Source of the DNA: Kineosporia babensis
Lineage (GTDB): Bacteria > Actinomycetota > Actinomycetes > Actinomycetales > Kineosporiaceae
DNA: 64,000 nt
Assembly: GCF_021129305.1 (NCBI RefSeq)
Contig: NZ_JAJOMB010000008.1
Span: 186,001 to 250,000 of the forward strand
Direction of reading: 5' to 3'
The notes beneath the pieces were generated by a model. It was not told where the DNA came from. It ran no database searches and saw only the letters and a program-made list of their open reading frames with translations. How positions within the stretch are numbered: the first letter of the stretch is position 1; each line of letters begins with the position of its first letter. A program made the position numbers and the translations under genes. Below, in pieces: positions 1 through 8,947 of this stretch.

Positions 1-808
1 CAGCCAGGTCACCCTGCTGGAGGCCGCGCCCACGTTGCTGCCCCGCGAACAGCCCTGGCTCGGCGAGGCCATGGCTCAGGCGCTGCGCCGGCTGGGGGTA
101 GACGTCCGCACCAGCACGGAGCTCACCGCAGTGCAGCCGGGGCTCGTGCTGCAGACGGCCCAGGGCGAGATCGCGGCCGAGCGCCTCCTGGTGGCGATCG
201 GCAAACGCCCGCTCACCGAAGGTCTGGAGAACCTGGAGCTCGGGGAGAAGGGCGAACTGCTTGTAGACGCTCGGATGCGGGTGCGTGCGAACGGCGGCGA
301 GGCGCTGGCCGATGTGTTTGCGATCGGCGACGTCACGGCGCTCAACCCCTATACCCACGGCGCCAACTACCAGGCCCGGGTGGTGGCCGACGAACTGTTG
401 GGCCGCGGCCGTGACGCCGACCATTCCGGCACCCCTCGGGTGGTCTACACAGACCCCACGGTCTTCGCTGTCGGGGAGACCGAACGCACCGCCGCCGACC
501 AGGGTCTGCGCACGGTCAGCGCGCGGTTCGACGTGACCGGCACAACGCGCGCCGCAGTGGAGGCAGTTGAGCAGGCCGACGATCGCCCGGCCTCCCTGGA
601 GCTGATTGCCGACGCGTCCAGCGGCGTACTTCTGGGCGCCGCCGCGATCGGTCCGGAGGCCGACTCTTGGGCTGCCGAACTGGCCCTCGCAGTGCGGGCG
701 CGGATCACCGTGCAGGCCCTTGCCGACCAGCCGCACGCCTTCCCCTCCTGGGCCGAGGCGATCGGCTCACCGGCCCAGGAGCTGGCGGCCCGGCTGAGAA
801 CTGCCTGA
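1..808 (+). CDS. FAD-dependent pyridine nucleotide-disulphide oxidoreductase, 5' truncated
   Basis: The reading frame is open from base 2, so the N-terminal FAD-binding half lies outside the window. The visible part begins in the NAD-binding Rossmann fold (VTLLEAAPTLLPRE), continues through the second FAD motif (DVFAIGDVTALNPY) and ends in a C-terminal dimerisation domain. This order is typical of the dihydrolipoamide dehydrogenase / mercuric reductase family. The active-site CxxxxC would be upstream, so substrate and redox type cannot be told. It probably acts as a soluble NAD(P)H-dependent flavoenzyme. A clear gap and a new start codon separate it from the glycosyltransferase that follows. 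Confidence 0.85.
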   Translation, partial: SQVTLLEAAPTLLPREQPWLGEAMAQALRRLGVDVRTSTELTAVQPGLVLQTAQGEIAAERLLVAIGKRPLTEGLENLELGEKGELLVDARMRVRANGGEALADVFAIGDVTALNPYTHGANYQARVVADELLGRGRDADHSGTPRVVYTDPTVFAVGETERTAADQGLRTVSARFDVTGTTRAAVEAVEQADDRPASLELIADASSGVLLGAAAIGPEADSWAAELALAVRARITVQALADQPHAFPSWAEAIGSPAQELAARLRTA

Positions 809-864
809 TCTGAGCGGCTGATTCACCGGCTGCCCCGGGGCACCGCGCAGATAAGGTTCGTGCC

Positions 865-2298
865 ATGGATGCGGGCACGAACGACGGAACGATCTCGAGC
901 GCGGTCTTCGTCACGGCGACAGAGCCGGAACCGCGCAAATACGGCAAGCCGGTAGTCATCGGCGGCATCCTGGACCACCTGTGCGAACGCCTCGGGCCGG
1001 ACAATGTGCACCTGGTCCTGATCGGCCGGGCCGACGTCGAGCGCCCACCGGTTCAGTACCACCGGCACGTGCTGACCAAGCCGGGCACGGTGGAACAGGC
1101 CACCTCGGTCCTGGCCAATGTGGTCCTGCCGCCCCGCTTCCGCCCGGCCGGCCTGGGCCAGGCCGCGGGCGAGCACTCCGGCGGCCGCTACCGGCACCCG
1201 CTGCAGGAGGCGGTGCTGCACTCGGCCAACCTGGGCACCCGGATCTTCAAGGTGATCAACGAGATCGAGGCCGATCTCGAGGTCTGGGACACCGTGCGGA
1301 TGGGCCAGTACGTGCTGGAGCGCGGCGAGACCGCCCGCGACCGCTCGATGCTGTGGCCCGGCTCGTCGTTCGGCCACCAGGTCAAGCGCCGCATCCTGTA
1401 CGCGGACGACCTGTTCTCCGAGCGCTACGACGCCATGCTGAAGGAGGACACGGCCACCGGTAACCCGGGCGGCGAGTTCGCCAAGCTGCTGCCCGGCCCG
1501 GCGAAGAAGCTGCTGGCCAACCCGCGGGTGCACCGGCCGCTGCTGCGCCTGGAGCGCGACCTGGTCGCTGCCTCCGAGGTCCGCCAGCCGGAGTACTTCG
1601 ACGGCACCTACCTGATCAGCCCGGAAGAGACCGCCCGCCTGGCCGAGAAGGTGCCGGGGGCGAACATCGGCACCCTGCCCCCGCTGCTGCGCGAGCCCTC
1701 CGGCACCCGGATCCGGCAGTACAACGGCGCCCCCGAGTTCACCTTCATCGGTGGTTTCGACTATGCGCCCAACCGGGACGGCCTGGACTGGTTCCTGACC
1801 AACTGCCGCGAGGCGGTGCTGCAGGCGCTGCCCAACGCCGTGATCAACGTGGTCGGCCCGGGCACCGACGCCGGTCTGCCCTCGGGTGAGGCCTGGGGCG
1901 AGAAGGTTCGCTTCCTCGGCTGGGTGGACGACCTGGACACGGTGCTCAACGGCAGCGCCACGCTGCTGTCGCCGCTGCGGACCGGTAGCGGCGTAAAGAT
2001 CAAGGTGCTGGAGGCGCTGGCCCGGGCCCTGCCGGTGGTCGGTACCAAGGCCGGGGTGCAGGGCATCGAGGGTGGCGAGAGCAGCGGTCTGCTGATCGGC
2101 GAGACCCCGCAGGAGCTGGCCGCGGCGATGCAGCGGGCCACCGATCCGCTGCGCAACCAGCAGTTGTCGGCGGCGGCCCGGACGGCCTGGGACACCAAGT
2201 ACTCCCCCGTCGTGGTGCGCCGTAAGTACGACGAGATCTTCGGCTTGTCGCGCCCGATCGCTCCGGAGACCCGCCCGATCCAGCTCCCCCGCTTCTGA
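865..2298 (+). CDS. Glycosyltransferase, GT4-like
   Basis: 477 residues. The C-terminal half has the hallmarks of GT-B glycosyltransferases of the GT4 type: FIGGFDYAPNRDG near residue 295, a GWVDDLD step, and a sugar-nucleotide-binding region SGVKIKVLEALARALPVV with the later glutamates. The N-terminal half is less typical and has no signal peptide, so the enzyme is expected to act at the cytoplasmic face of the membrane in repeat-unit assembly. A long hairpin terminator follows directly and separates it from the convergent deacetylase. Sugar donor and acceptor are not predictable. It opens the exopolysaccharide region that runs to about 27.3 kb. Confidence 0.85.
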   Translation: MDAGTNDGTISSAVFVTATEPEPRKYGKPVVIGGILDHLCERLGPDNVHLVLIGRADVERPPVQYHRHVLTKPGTVEQATSVLANVVLPPRFRPAGLGQAAGEHSGGRYRHPLQEAVLHSANLGTRIFKVINEIEADLEVWDTVRMGQYVLERGETARDRSMLWPGSSFGHQVKRRILYADDLFSERYDAMLKEDTATGNPGGEFAKLLPGPAKKLLANPRVHRPLLRLERDLVAASEVRQPEYFDGTYLISPEETARLAEKVPGANIGTLPPLLREPSGTRIRQYNGAPEFTFIGGFDYAPNRDGLDWFLTNCREAVLQALPNAVINVVGPGTDAGLPSGEAWGEKVRFLGWVDDLDTVLNGSATLLSPLRTGSGVKIKVLEALARALPVVGTKAGVQGIEGGESSGLLIGETPQELAAAMQRATDPLRNQQLSAAARTAWDTKYSPVVVRRKYDEIFGLSRPIAPETRPIQLPRF

Positions 2299-2313
2299 GC
2301 CGGGTACCCCGAA

Positions 2314-2362
2314 CAGAACTGGGGACGCCCGCGGTCACCGACCGCGGACGTCTCCAGTTCTG
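2314..2362. terminator. Bidirectional hairpin terminator
   Basis: Long inverted repeat with outer arms CAGAACTG / CAGTTCTG and an inner CCGCGGT / ACCGCGG around a 5-nt loop. It lies between the stop of the GT4 gene and the stop of the convergent deacetylase gene, so it probably serves both strands. Its GGGACG base resembles four other terminators in the window. Confidence 0.8.
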
Positions 2363-2368
2363 GTTGGA

Positions 2369-3238
2369 TCAGTTGGCGTCGGGCATGCCGCCGGTGGGAC
2401 GGTTCGGGTCACGCTTCTCGGCCCAGACCGTGCGCACGGCCGGGTATTTGGCCAGCAGTTCGCTGCAGGTGCGCGAGGTGTAGTTGCGCTCGGCCATGCC
2501 GGCCAGCAGCAGCCGGGTCGCCTCGCCGCGGTCCAGGCCCTCGCCGGTCTCCGGGTCGGAGGCGCCTACGCCGTCGCCGGAGAAGTCGTGCAGCAGCACG
2601 ATGCCGCCCTGGTGCAGGGAGCCGATGGCGCGCTCGGCGATGGTGGCCGCGTCGGAGCCGTCCCAGTCGCGGGCCCAGGCCGACCAGACCACCACGTCCA
2701 TCCCCAGCGCCCGGGTGGCCAGGTACTGCCCGATGGTCTGCGCGCCGTAGGTGGGACGGAACAGCAGCACCTTGCGGCCGGTGATCCGCTCCAGCCGGGA
2801 CTTGCCGTCGCGGATCAGCGCCACGGCCTCCTTGATCGGCAGCGAGCTGAGCCGGGTGTGATCGATGCCGTGCAGGGCGATCTCGTGGCCCTCGGCGATG
2901 ATCCGGCGCACCAGGTCGGGGTACTTCTCGGCCTGCTCCACCATCACGAAGAAGGTGGCCCGGTTGCCGCTGGCGGCCAGCGCCTCGAGCACCTGCGGGG
3001 TGTAGACCGGGTCGGGCCCGTCGTCGTAGGTGAGACCGACCACCTTCTCGGAGGTGGCGACCGCGGCAACGGTGCTGACCGCGAGCAGCGCCGGGCGGCC
3101 GTACTTGAGCACCTTGTCCGGTTCGGGCAGCTGGCGCTCGCCGACCTCGTAGTCGCAGACGTAACCGCGGCGCACGAGCCGGGCGGACAGGTCGAGCAAC
3201 GGCCGCCGGGCGGCGGGCCGAACGGAGGCCTCAGTCAT
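2369..3238 (-). CDS. Polysaccharide deacetylase (NodB homology domain)
   Basis: 289 residues from the ATG at 3238; a GTG at 3295 would add 19 poorly typical residues. The NodB motifs are present: TYDDGPD (metal and catalytic Asp), HGIDHTRLSS (metal-binding His pair, with Gly where Ser/Thr is usual), and FRPTYG. It is a carbohydrate esterase 4-type fold, expected to remove N- or O-acetyl groups from a polysaccharide or peptidoglycan. A clear signal peptide is not evident, so either the lipid-linked precursor is the substrate or export is non-classical. Its position among glycosyltransferases supports modification of the local exopolysaccharide. Confidence 0.85.
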   Translation of the reverse strand: MTEASVRPAARRPLLDLSARLVRRGYVCDYEVGERQLPEPDKVLKYGRPALLAVSTVAAVATSEKVVGLTYDDGPDPVYTPQVLEALAASGNRATFFVMVEQAEKYPDLVRRIIAEGHEIALHGIDHTRLSSLPIKEAVALIRDGKSRLERITGRKVLLFRPTYGAQTIGQYLATRALGMDVVVWSAWARDWDGSDAATIAERAIGSLHQGGIVLLHDFSGDGVGASDPETGEGLDRGEATRLLLAGMAERNYTSRTCSELLAKYPAVRTVWAEKRDPNRPTGGMPDAN

Positions 3239-3448
3239 GGTGGCCAACCTATCCGCACCCACCGTCAGTTTTGCGCCGACATCACGCTGCGCCACCGCCG
3301 TAGAGCACTGAGGCGGCCGAACCGGGGTAAATGGTCCACCCTCCGCTGCCGGAGTACACCTATCCAGTTACTCCGGGCCGATCTCGGTCATCACCACCCC
3401 CCTCGTCTGGATACGCTCGACTTCTCTTTGAATTCGGAGGATCCCTAG

Positions 3449-4657
3449 ATGTCCGTTCAGCACGTCGGCGTCATCGGCGCCGGAATCGTCGGTCTCGCAG
3501 TCGCCCGGCGGATCACCGAGGTCTACCCCGGCACGCAGATCACCGTCCTGGAGAAGGAGGACCGGCCGGCGGTTCACCAGACCGGGCACAACAGCGGTGT
3601 GGTGCACGCCGGGCTCTACTACACCCCGGGCTCGCTCAAGGCCACGCTGTGCCGTCGCGGCGTGGGCCTGCTGCAGGAGTACACGCAGGAGAAGAAGCTC
3701 CCCTACGACGAGTGCGGCAAGCTGGTCGTGGCGATCAACGACGCCGAGGTCGCGGGTCTGAAGAAGATCCAGGAGAAGGCCGCCAAGAACGGCGTGCCGG
3801 ACGTGGCCTGGCTGGACAACGTGGGCCTGCGCGAGATCGAGCCGTACGCGGCCGGTGTCGCCGCCCTGCACTCCCCCCGCACCGCGATCACCGACTACGT
3901 GGCGATCACCGACGCCTACGCCGACGACGTGCGCGCGGCCGGCGGCAGCATCGAGTTCAACTTCCCGGTCGACGGGATCACCCAGTACAACAACAAGGTC
4001 CAGGTCAAGTCGAACGGCCGCACCATGGTCTTCGACCGGCTGGTGGTCTGCGCCGGTCTGCAGTCCGACAAGGTGGCCACCTGGGCCGGCGACGACGCGG
4101 GCCCGGCGATCGTGCCCTTCCGCGGCGAGTACTTCCAGCTGCTGCCCGAGCGCACGCACATGGTCAAGGGCCTGATCTACCCGGTGCCCAACCCGGACTA
4201 CCCGTTCCTGGGCGTGCACTACACCAAGCGTGTGCACGGCGGCGTGGACCTCGGCCCGAACGCGGTGCTGGCCTTCGCCCGCGAGGGGTACACCAACGGC
4301 ACCTTCAAGGCCTCGGAGCTGTTCGAGACGCTGAAGTGGCCGGGCTTCCGCAAGCTCGCGGCGCAGCACTGGAAGATGGGCGCCAACGAGATGGCGGGCT
4401 CGCTGAGCAAGCGGCTGTACGTGAAGTTCGCCCAGCAGTACGTGCCCGAGATCCAGGCCGGCGACCTGGTCAAGGCCCAGGCCGGGGTGCGGGCCCAGGC
4501 GGTCGACCGGGACGGCTCGCTGGTCGACGACTTCCGGATCTCCAAGCTGGACAAGGTGATGGCCGTACGCAACGCGCCCTCACCGGCGGCCACCAGCTCG
4601 ATGGCGATCGCCGAGTACATCACCGACGAGCTGCGCGACCTGATGGTCACGAAGTGA
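3449..4657 (+). CDS. lhgO: L-2-hydroxyglutarate oxidase/dehydrogenase
   Basis: 402 residues, usual length. The N-terminal FAD Rossmann motif reads GVIGAGIVGLAVARRI, followed by a family-typical HQTGHNSGVVHAGLYY segment and the C-terminal VRAQAVDRDGSLVDDF region of the LhgO subgroup of DAO-type flavoproteins. It oxidises L-2-hydroxyglutarate to 2-oxoglutarate, normally feeding electrons to the membrane quinone pool. The ATG is preceded by GGAGGATC. It looks like a housekeeping metabolic gene embedded in the polysaccharide locus and has no obvious partner. A glycerol-3-phosphate oxidase-like activity is a less likely alternative. Confidence 0.9.
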   Translation: MSVQHVGVIGAGIVGLAVARRITEVYPGTQITVLEKEDRPAVHQTGHNSGVVHAGLYYTPGSLKATLCRRGVGLLQEYTQEKKLPYDECGKLVVAINDAEVAGLKKIQEKAAKNGVPDVAWLDNVGLREIEPYAAGVAALHSPRTAITDYVAITDAYADDVRAAGGSIEFNFPVDGITQYNNKVQVKSNGRTMVFDRLVVCAGLQSDKVATWAGDDAGPAIVPFRGEYFQLLPERTHMVKGLIYPVPNPDYPFLGVHYTKRVHGGVDLGPNAVLAFAREGYTNGTFKASELFETLKWPGFRKLAAQHWKMGANEMAGSLSKRLYVKFAQQYVPEIQAGDLVKAQAGVRAQAVDRDGSLVDDFRISKLDKVMAVRNAPSPAATSSMAIAEYITDELRDLMVTK

Positions 4658-4935
4658 CTCTGAAGTAGGACCGGAGCGGGACCGGTCCGGACGGACGTCG
4701 CCTGGCGTTCATCCGCCGGTCCCGGGCCGGGGGCCTGTGCGCCGCGTGAGCCTCACAGCCAGTTACGGAACGTGCGATTTTCCGGATTCTTGATGCTTTC
4801 TTGGGTGCCCTGGGCACATCCGGTCCGGTGCCCTGGCATGCTTACGCCCGGGGGGCAGCAGCGCTGCTGTCGGTCCTTCGGGCACAGCGGCTCAGGTGAA
4901 CGTATATATGAACCTCACCCGATCGGCCATGGTTC

Positions 4936-4949
4936 CCTGACTGGTCAGG
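4936..4949. promoter_or_regulatory. Perfect dyad CCTGAC-TG-GTCAGG
   Basis: A perfect 14-bp palindrome about 235 bp upstream of the priming transferase start. Form and position fit a dimeric repressor or activator site. The cognate regulator is unknown. Confidence 0.4.
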
Positions 4950-5021
4950 TTCGGCGGTTACGAAGGTAAAAGTCCGGAAGAACGGTTTCGGATTGCCCGA
5001 TTTAACCGTCGAAGTTACGCG

Positions 5022-5044
5022 AGTGACTACGAAACGTAGTCACT
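5022..5044. promoter_or_regulatory. Perfect 10-bp inverted repeat, 3-nt spacer
   Basis: AGTGACTACG, spacer AAA, then CGTAGTCACT: a perfect 10+10 dyad about 140 bp upstream of the priming transferase GTG. No T-run follows and no gene ends nearby, so an operator is more likely than a terminator. The AGTGAC/GTCACT half-sites are distinctive enough for a genome search. Confidence 0.45.
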
Positions 5045-5183
5045 GAAACCAAAATCGTCACTCGACACGTGCGTTGCGGTAACGAACTCGGCATTGGCTA
5101 ACGATGAGGTTGGCGAGACCGTACTTTGGCAGTGGCGGCAGTGCGGGGCTGCGGACGACACAGTGCGACAGGGAGGGCTTGTA

Positions 5184-6830
5184 GTGACGCTCCGTGATCC
5201 GATGGGCAGGGCCGGCAATTCCGGGGGACCGTCCCCGGACGGCAGCCACCCGGACGAAGCACGGCTGGTCATCGACGTACGCGGCGAGGCCGCGCCCGCC
5301 CAGCACCTGGCCGGCTCACAGCAGTCGCAGAACGGCTACGGCGGCTTCGCCCCGCAGGCCTCGTTCAACCAGCAGATGGCCACCCAGCCGATCCAGATCC
5401 CCCAGCTGAACTCGCCGCACGCAGACCTGCGCCCGGGCGGCAACGCCCAGGACGACGACCCGCCGGCCGGCACCTGGGCCGGACCGCTGGTCCGCGCCGG
5501 GATCCGCCCGATGCTGGTGCTGCTGGACCTGGTGGCCTGCGTGGCCGGCGCCCTGGCGTCCGGCGGGCTGCGGCCGATCATGGGCATCTTCACCATCCTG
5601 CTGATCGCGGCCTACGCCACCGGCGGCCTGTACCGCTCGCGGCTGTCGCCCTCGATCCTCGACGACATCCCGGCCATCTCCGGCCGCCTGCTGGTCGTCC
5701 TGGCCCTCACGGTCACCGGCCAGCTCACGCTCAACCAGCTGCGCTGGGACGTGGAGATGGTCGACTGGAAGCTGCTGATCGCCGCCGCGGTCACCTTCGT
5801 CGCCACCGTCTGCCTGCGCACCACCGCCTACGGCCTGGTCCGCTTCGCCCGTCGAACGGGGAGGATCGCGCACCGCACCCTGATCCTGGGCGCCGGCCGG
5901 GTGGGCACCTACCTGGCCGAGTCGCTCTCCCAGCACCCGCAGTACGGCCTGCAGCCGATCGGCTTCCTCGACATCGACCCGCCGCGGCCGGGCGTCAGCG
6001 CCTCGCACCGCATCCTGGGCCGGCCCGAGCAGCTGGTCGAGGTCCTGCTGGACCACCAGGTCCGCAACGTGATCGTGGCCTTCGGCTCGATGCGCGAGTC
6101 CGAGCTGGTCGACATCATCCGCACCTGCGACCGGCTGCACTGCGAGATCTTCGTGGTGCCCCGGCTGTTCGAGCTGCACCACATCGGCGCCGAGATGGAC
6201 ACCGCCTGGGGTATGCCCCTGGTGCGCCTGCGCCGCGCCGCCTACCGCAGCCGCGCCTGGCAGGTGAAGCGAGGGATCGACATCGCCTTCTCCGGCTTCG
6301 CGCTGTTCCTGCTGTCCCCGCTGATGGCGGTCATCGCCGCGGCGGTGCGCTGGGAGGGCGGCCCGGGCATCCTGTTCAAGCAGGAGCGGGTCGGCGTCGA
6401 CGGCCAGCACTTCTCGGTGATGAAGTTCCGGTCGATGAAGCCGGTCAACGAGGCCGAGTCGGCCACCAACTGGAACATCGCCCAGGACCACCGGCTCGGC
6501 CCGGTCGGCAAGTTCCTGCGCCGTTCGTCGCTGGACGAACTGCCCCAGCTGCTGAACATCCTGCGCGGCGACATGAGCCTGGTCGGTCCCCGGCCGGAGC
6601 GCCCGCACTTCGTCGACACCTTCCGCAGCCAGCACCCGCACTACGTCGCCCGGCACCGGGTGCCGTGCGGCCTGACCGGCCTGGCCCAGGTCAACGGCCT
6701 GCGCGGAGACACCTCGATCGCCGAGCGGGCCCGGTTCGACAACTACTACATCGAGAACTGGTCGCTCTGGCTCGACATCAAGATCCTGATGCGCACCGCT
6801 ATGTCCGTGATCCGGGCCGAGGGCGGCTGA
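5184..6830 (+). CDS. Polyprenyl-phosphate sugar-1-phosphate transferase (EPS priming enzyme)
   Basis: 548 residues from the GTG at 5184, preceded by GGGAGGG; longer frames lack a ribosome site. The first ~110 residues are polar and Gln/Gly-rich. Membrane helices follow, then a CoA-binding-like Rossmann domain (LILGAGRVGTYLAE), one more membrane segment, and a C-terminal bacterial sugar transferase domain with KFRSM, DELPQLLNILRGDMSLVGPRPE and GLTGLAQVNG. This is the WbaP/EpsE-type architecture that moves a sugar phosphate onto undecaprenyl phosphate and starts repeat-unit synthesis at the inner membrane face. It follows a large regulatory region, so it may set the rate of polysaccharide production. 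Confidence 0.92.
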   Translation: MTLRDPMGRAGNSGGPSPDGSHPDEARLVIDVRGEAAPAQHLAGSQQSQNGYGGFAPQASFNQQMATQPIQIPQLNSPHADLRPGGNAQDDDPPAGTWAGPLVRAGIRPMLVLLDLVACVAGALASGGLRPIMGIFTILLIAAYATGGLYRSRLSPSILDDIPAISGRLLVVLALTVTGQLTLNQLRWDVEMVDWKLLIAAAVTFVATVCLRTTAYGLVRFARRTGRIAHRTLILGAGRVGTYLAESLSQHPQYGLQPIGFLDIDPPRPGVSASHRILGRPEQLVEVLLDHQVRNVIVAFGSMRESELVDIIRTCDRLHCEIFVVPRLFELHHIGAEMDTAWGMPLVRLRRAAYRSRAWQVKRGIDIAFSGFALFLLSPLMAVIAAAVRWEGGPGILFKQERVGVDGQHFSVMKFRSMKPVNEAESATNWNIAQDHRLGPVGKFLRRSSLDELPQLLNILRGDMSLVGPRPERPHFVDTFRSQHPHYVARHRVPCGLTGLAQVNGLRGDTSIAERARFDNYYIENWSLWLDIKILMRTAMSVIRAEGG

Positions 6831-6839
6831 TCACGTCTT

Positions 6840-6871
6840 CACCGTGACCGCCGTCCGGGGTGGTCACGGTG
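6840..6871. terminator. Hairpin after the priming transferase gene
   Basis: CACCGTGACC pairs with GGTCACGGTG around a short GC-rich loop, 10 bases after the stop codon. There is no strong T-run, so termination efficiency is uncertain. Confidence 0.5.
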
Positions 6872-7032
6872 CGCCGAACCGGTCACTACCAGGCCGGATC
6901 GGCCCAAGGGGCCCGGCGGTGCGGCCATACTGGTCGCCCCGTCAGCGGGTTCTCCCCGGGTAGGGCCTTCCCCAAAGAACCCCAAAGAACCCGACCGTTC
7001 ACCAATCCCCCCATTCGTGCGAGGAATGTCCT

Positions 7033-7854
7033 GTGACTGAACAGCAGCCCGACGTCTCCGAGATCCCCGTAGTCCTGCTCGCCGGAGGTATGGGCACCCG
7101 GCTGCGCGAGGCCAGCGGGGACAAGCTGCCCAAGCCGATGGTGGACATCGGCGGCCGCCCGGTGCTGTGGCACGTGATGAAGATGTACCAGGCGCACGGC
7201 TTCCGTAAGTTCGTGATCTGCCTGGGCTACAAGAGCGACGTGATCAAGCGGTACTTCCTGGACTACCGGCAGGCCGCGGGCGACTTCACCCTCACCAACG
7301 ACGGCTCCGAGCCGGTCTTCCACTCGGCCGGCAAGGTCGAGGACTGGGAGATCACCTTCGTCGAGACCGGTCTGCAGACCGGCACCGTGGGCCGGGTCAA
7401 GCGGGTCGCCGAGCACCTCAAGGCCGACCAGTTCATGCTCACCTACGGCGACGGCGTCGGCGACGTCGACATCTCCAAGGTGGTCGCCACCCACCGGGCC
7501 GGCGGCCGGATCGGCACCGTCACCGCGGTGCACCCGACCAGCCGCTACGGCGAGATGCACGTCGAGGGCGACCAGGTGGTCGAGTTCAACGAGAAGCCCA
7601 CCCTGGCCACCGGCTGGGTGAACGGCGGCTTCTTCATGTTCGAGCGCAGCTTCATCGACAAGTACCTGTCGAAGATCGACGACGACTCGATGATGCTGGA
7701 GCAGCAGCCCCTGCAGGAACTGGCCCGGGACGGGCAGCTCTCGCTCAACGGCCACGAGGGCTTCTGGCTGGGTATGGACACCTACCGGGACTGGACCGAG
7801 CTCAACAAGATGTGGGACCGCGGCGAGGCGTCCTGGAAGTTCTGGCAGGACTGA
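7033..7854 (+). CDS. rfbF: Glucose-1-phosphate cytidylyltransferase
   Basis: 273 residues from GTG at 7033 with GAGGA upstream. The nucleotidyltransferase signature is VVLLAGGMGTRLREASG followed by KLPKPMVDIGGRP, with YGDGVGDVD as the metal-binding segment. Family members make CDP-glucose from CTP and glucose-1-phosphate; the RfbF subgroup is recognised by the MGTRLxE and IGGRPxLWH pattern. It is the first gene of a four-gene set whose remaining members touch or overlap, so it probably feeds a CDP-hexose into a dedicated sugar pathway. A typical CDP-glucose 4,6-dehydratase (RfbG) is not seen next to it. Confidence 0.88.
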   Translation: MTEQQPDVSEIPVVLLAGGMGTRLREASGDKLPKPMVDIGGRPVLWHVMKMYQAHGFRKFVICLGYKSDVIKRYFLDYRQAAGDFTLTNDGSEPVFHSAGKVEDWEITFVETGLQTGTVGRVKRVAEHLKADQFMLTYGDGVGDVDISKVVATHRAGGRIGTVTAVHPTSRYGEMHVEGDQVVEFNEKPTLATGWVNGGFFMFERSFIDKYLSKIDDDSMMLEQQPLQELARDGQLSLNGHEGFWLGMDTYRDWTELNKMWDRGEASWKFWQD

Positions 7855-7909
7855 GTCTCCCCTCCCTTCCGATCGTTCGACCGACGTATACAACAAGGAG
7901 CAACTGACC

Positions 7910-8947
7910 ATGAAGGTCCTGGTGACAGGCACCGAGGGGTACCTGGGCTGCCTGGTGGCGCCCGAGCTGATGAAGCGCGGTCACGAGGTGATCGGCGTGG
8001 ACACCGGCTACTACCGGCAGGGCTGGCTGTACAACGGCGTCCCGTTCACGGCCCAGACGCTGGCCAAGGACATCCGCGAGATCACCGTCGAGGATCTCGA
8101 GGGTGTCGACGCGATCGTGCACATGGCCGAGCTGTCCAACGACCCCCTGGGTGAGCTGCTCTCCGAGGTCACCTACACGGTCAACCACAAGGGCTCGGTC
8201 AAGCTCGCCGAGATGGCGATCCAGGCTGGCGTCGAGCGCTTCGTCTACATGTCCTCGTGCAGCGTGTACGGCGTGGCCGAGGGCACCGTGGACGAGAACT
8301 CCCCGGTCAACCCGCAGACCGCCTACGCCGACTGCAAGACCCTGGTCGAGCGCGACCTGAGCGCCCTGGCGAGCGACAACTTCTCGCCCACGTTCATGCG
8401 CAACGCCACCGCCTTCGGCGCCTCCCCGCGCCAGCGGTTCGACATCGTGCTGAACAACCTGTCCGGCCTGGCCTGGACCACCAAGAAGATCGCGATGAAC
8501 TCGGACGGCACCCCGTGGCGTCCGCTGGTGCACGGCCTGGACATCGCCAAGTCGATCTACTGCGCCCTCGAGGCCCCGCGCGAGGCCGTCCACAACGAGA
8601 AGTTCAACGTGGGCAGCAACGAGCAGAACTACCAGGTCCGGACGATCGCCGAGACGGTCGGCGCCGAGTTCCCGGGCTGCGAGGTCACCTTCGGCCCGGC
8701 CGGTGGCGACAACCGCAGCTACAAGGTGAACTTCGACAAGATCTCCTCGCAGCTGCCCGGCTTCTCCTGCGACTGGGACGCCCAGAAGGGTGCCGCCCAG
8801 CTGCACCAGGTCTTCCAGGCGATCGACATGGACGAGGCCACCTTCACCGGCCGCGGCCACACCCGCCTGAAGCAGCTCGAGCACCTGATCAGCACCAAGC
8901 AGCTGGACGCCGACCTGTTCTGGACCAAGGAGGCGGCGGCCAAGTGA
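7910..8947 (+). CDS. NAD-dependent epimerase/dehydratase (extended SDR)
   Basis: 345 residues with AAGGAG ahead of the ATG. The N-terminal cofactor motif is GTEGYLG, the catalytic Ser lies in SSCSVYG, and the catalytic Tyr-Lys pair is in YADCK. Nucleotide-sugar epimerases, 4,6-dehydratases and 4-ketoreductases share this build. Its place after a cytidylyltransferase and before a 3,5-epimerase suggests it acts on the CDP-sugar, either as the dehydratase or as a reductase; the sequence does not decide which. The stop overlaps the next start (GTGA), indicating translational coupling. Confidence 0.82.
   Translation: MKVLVTGTEGYLGCLVAPELMKRGHEVIGVDTGYYRQGWLYNGVPFTAQTLAKDIREITVEDLEGVDAIVHMAELSNDPLGELLSEVTYTVNHKGSVKLAEMAIQAGVERFVYMSSCSVYGVAEGTVDENSPVNPQTAYADCKTLVERDLSALASDNFSPTFMRNATAFGASPRQRFDIVLNNLSGLAWTTKKIAMNSDGTPWRPLVHGLDIAKSIYCALEAPREAVHNEKFNVGSNEQNYQVRTIAETVGAEFPGCEVTFGPAGGDNRSYKVNFDKISSQLPGFSCDWDAQKGAAQLHQVFQAIDMDEATFTGRGHTRLKQLEHLISTKQLDADLFWTKEAAAK

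Larger units (their letters stand above)
4658..5183. other. Intergenic control region upstream of the priming transferase
   Basis: About 525 bases with no convincing gene. The short frames here have poor codon structure and no ribosome site. The second half is less GC-rich than its surroundings and contains an AT block (CGTATATATGAACC near 4901) and two perfect dyads listed separately. It is the likely promoter and regulatory region of the following exopolysaccharide gene. No known riboswitch pattern was recognised. Confidence 0.6.

Noticed and set aside
4772-4969. 65-codon frame upstream of the priming transferase
   Set aside because: Lower GC3, no ribosome site and it covers a perfect dyad; the region looks regulatory.
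4658-5183. Riboswitch upstream of the EPS priming gene
   Set aside because: No c-di-GMP or c-di-AMP riboswitch core could be recognised; only simple dyads are present.
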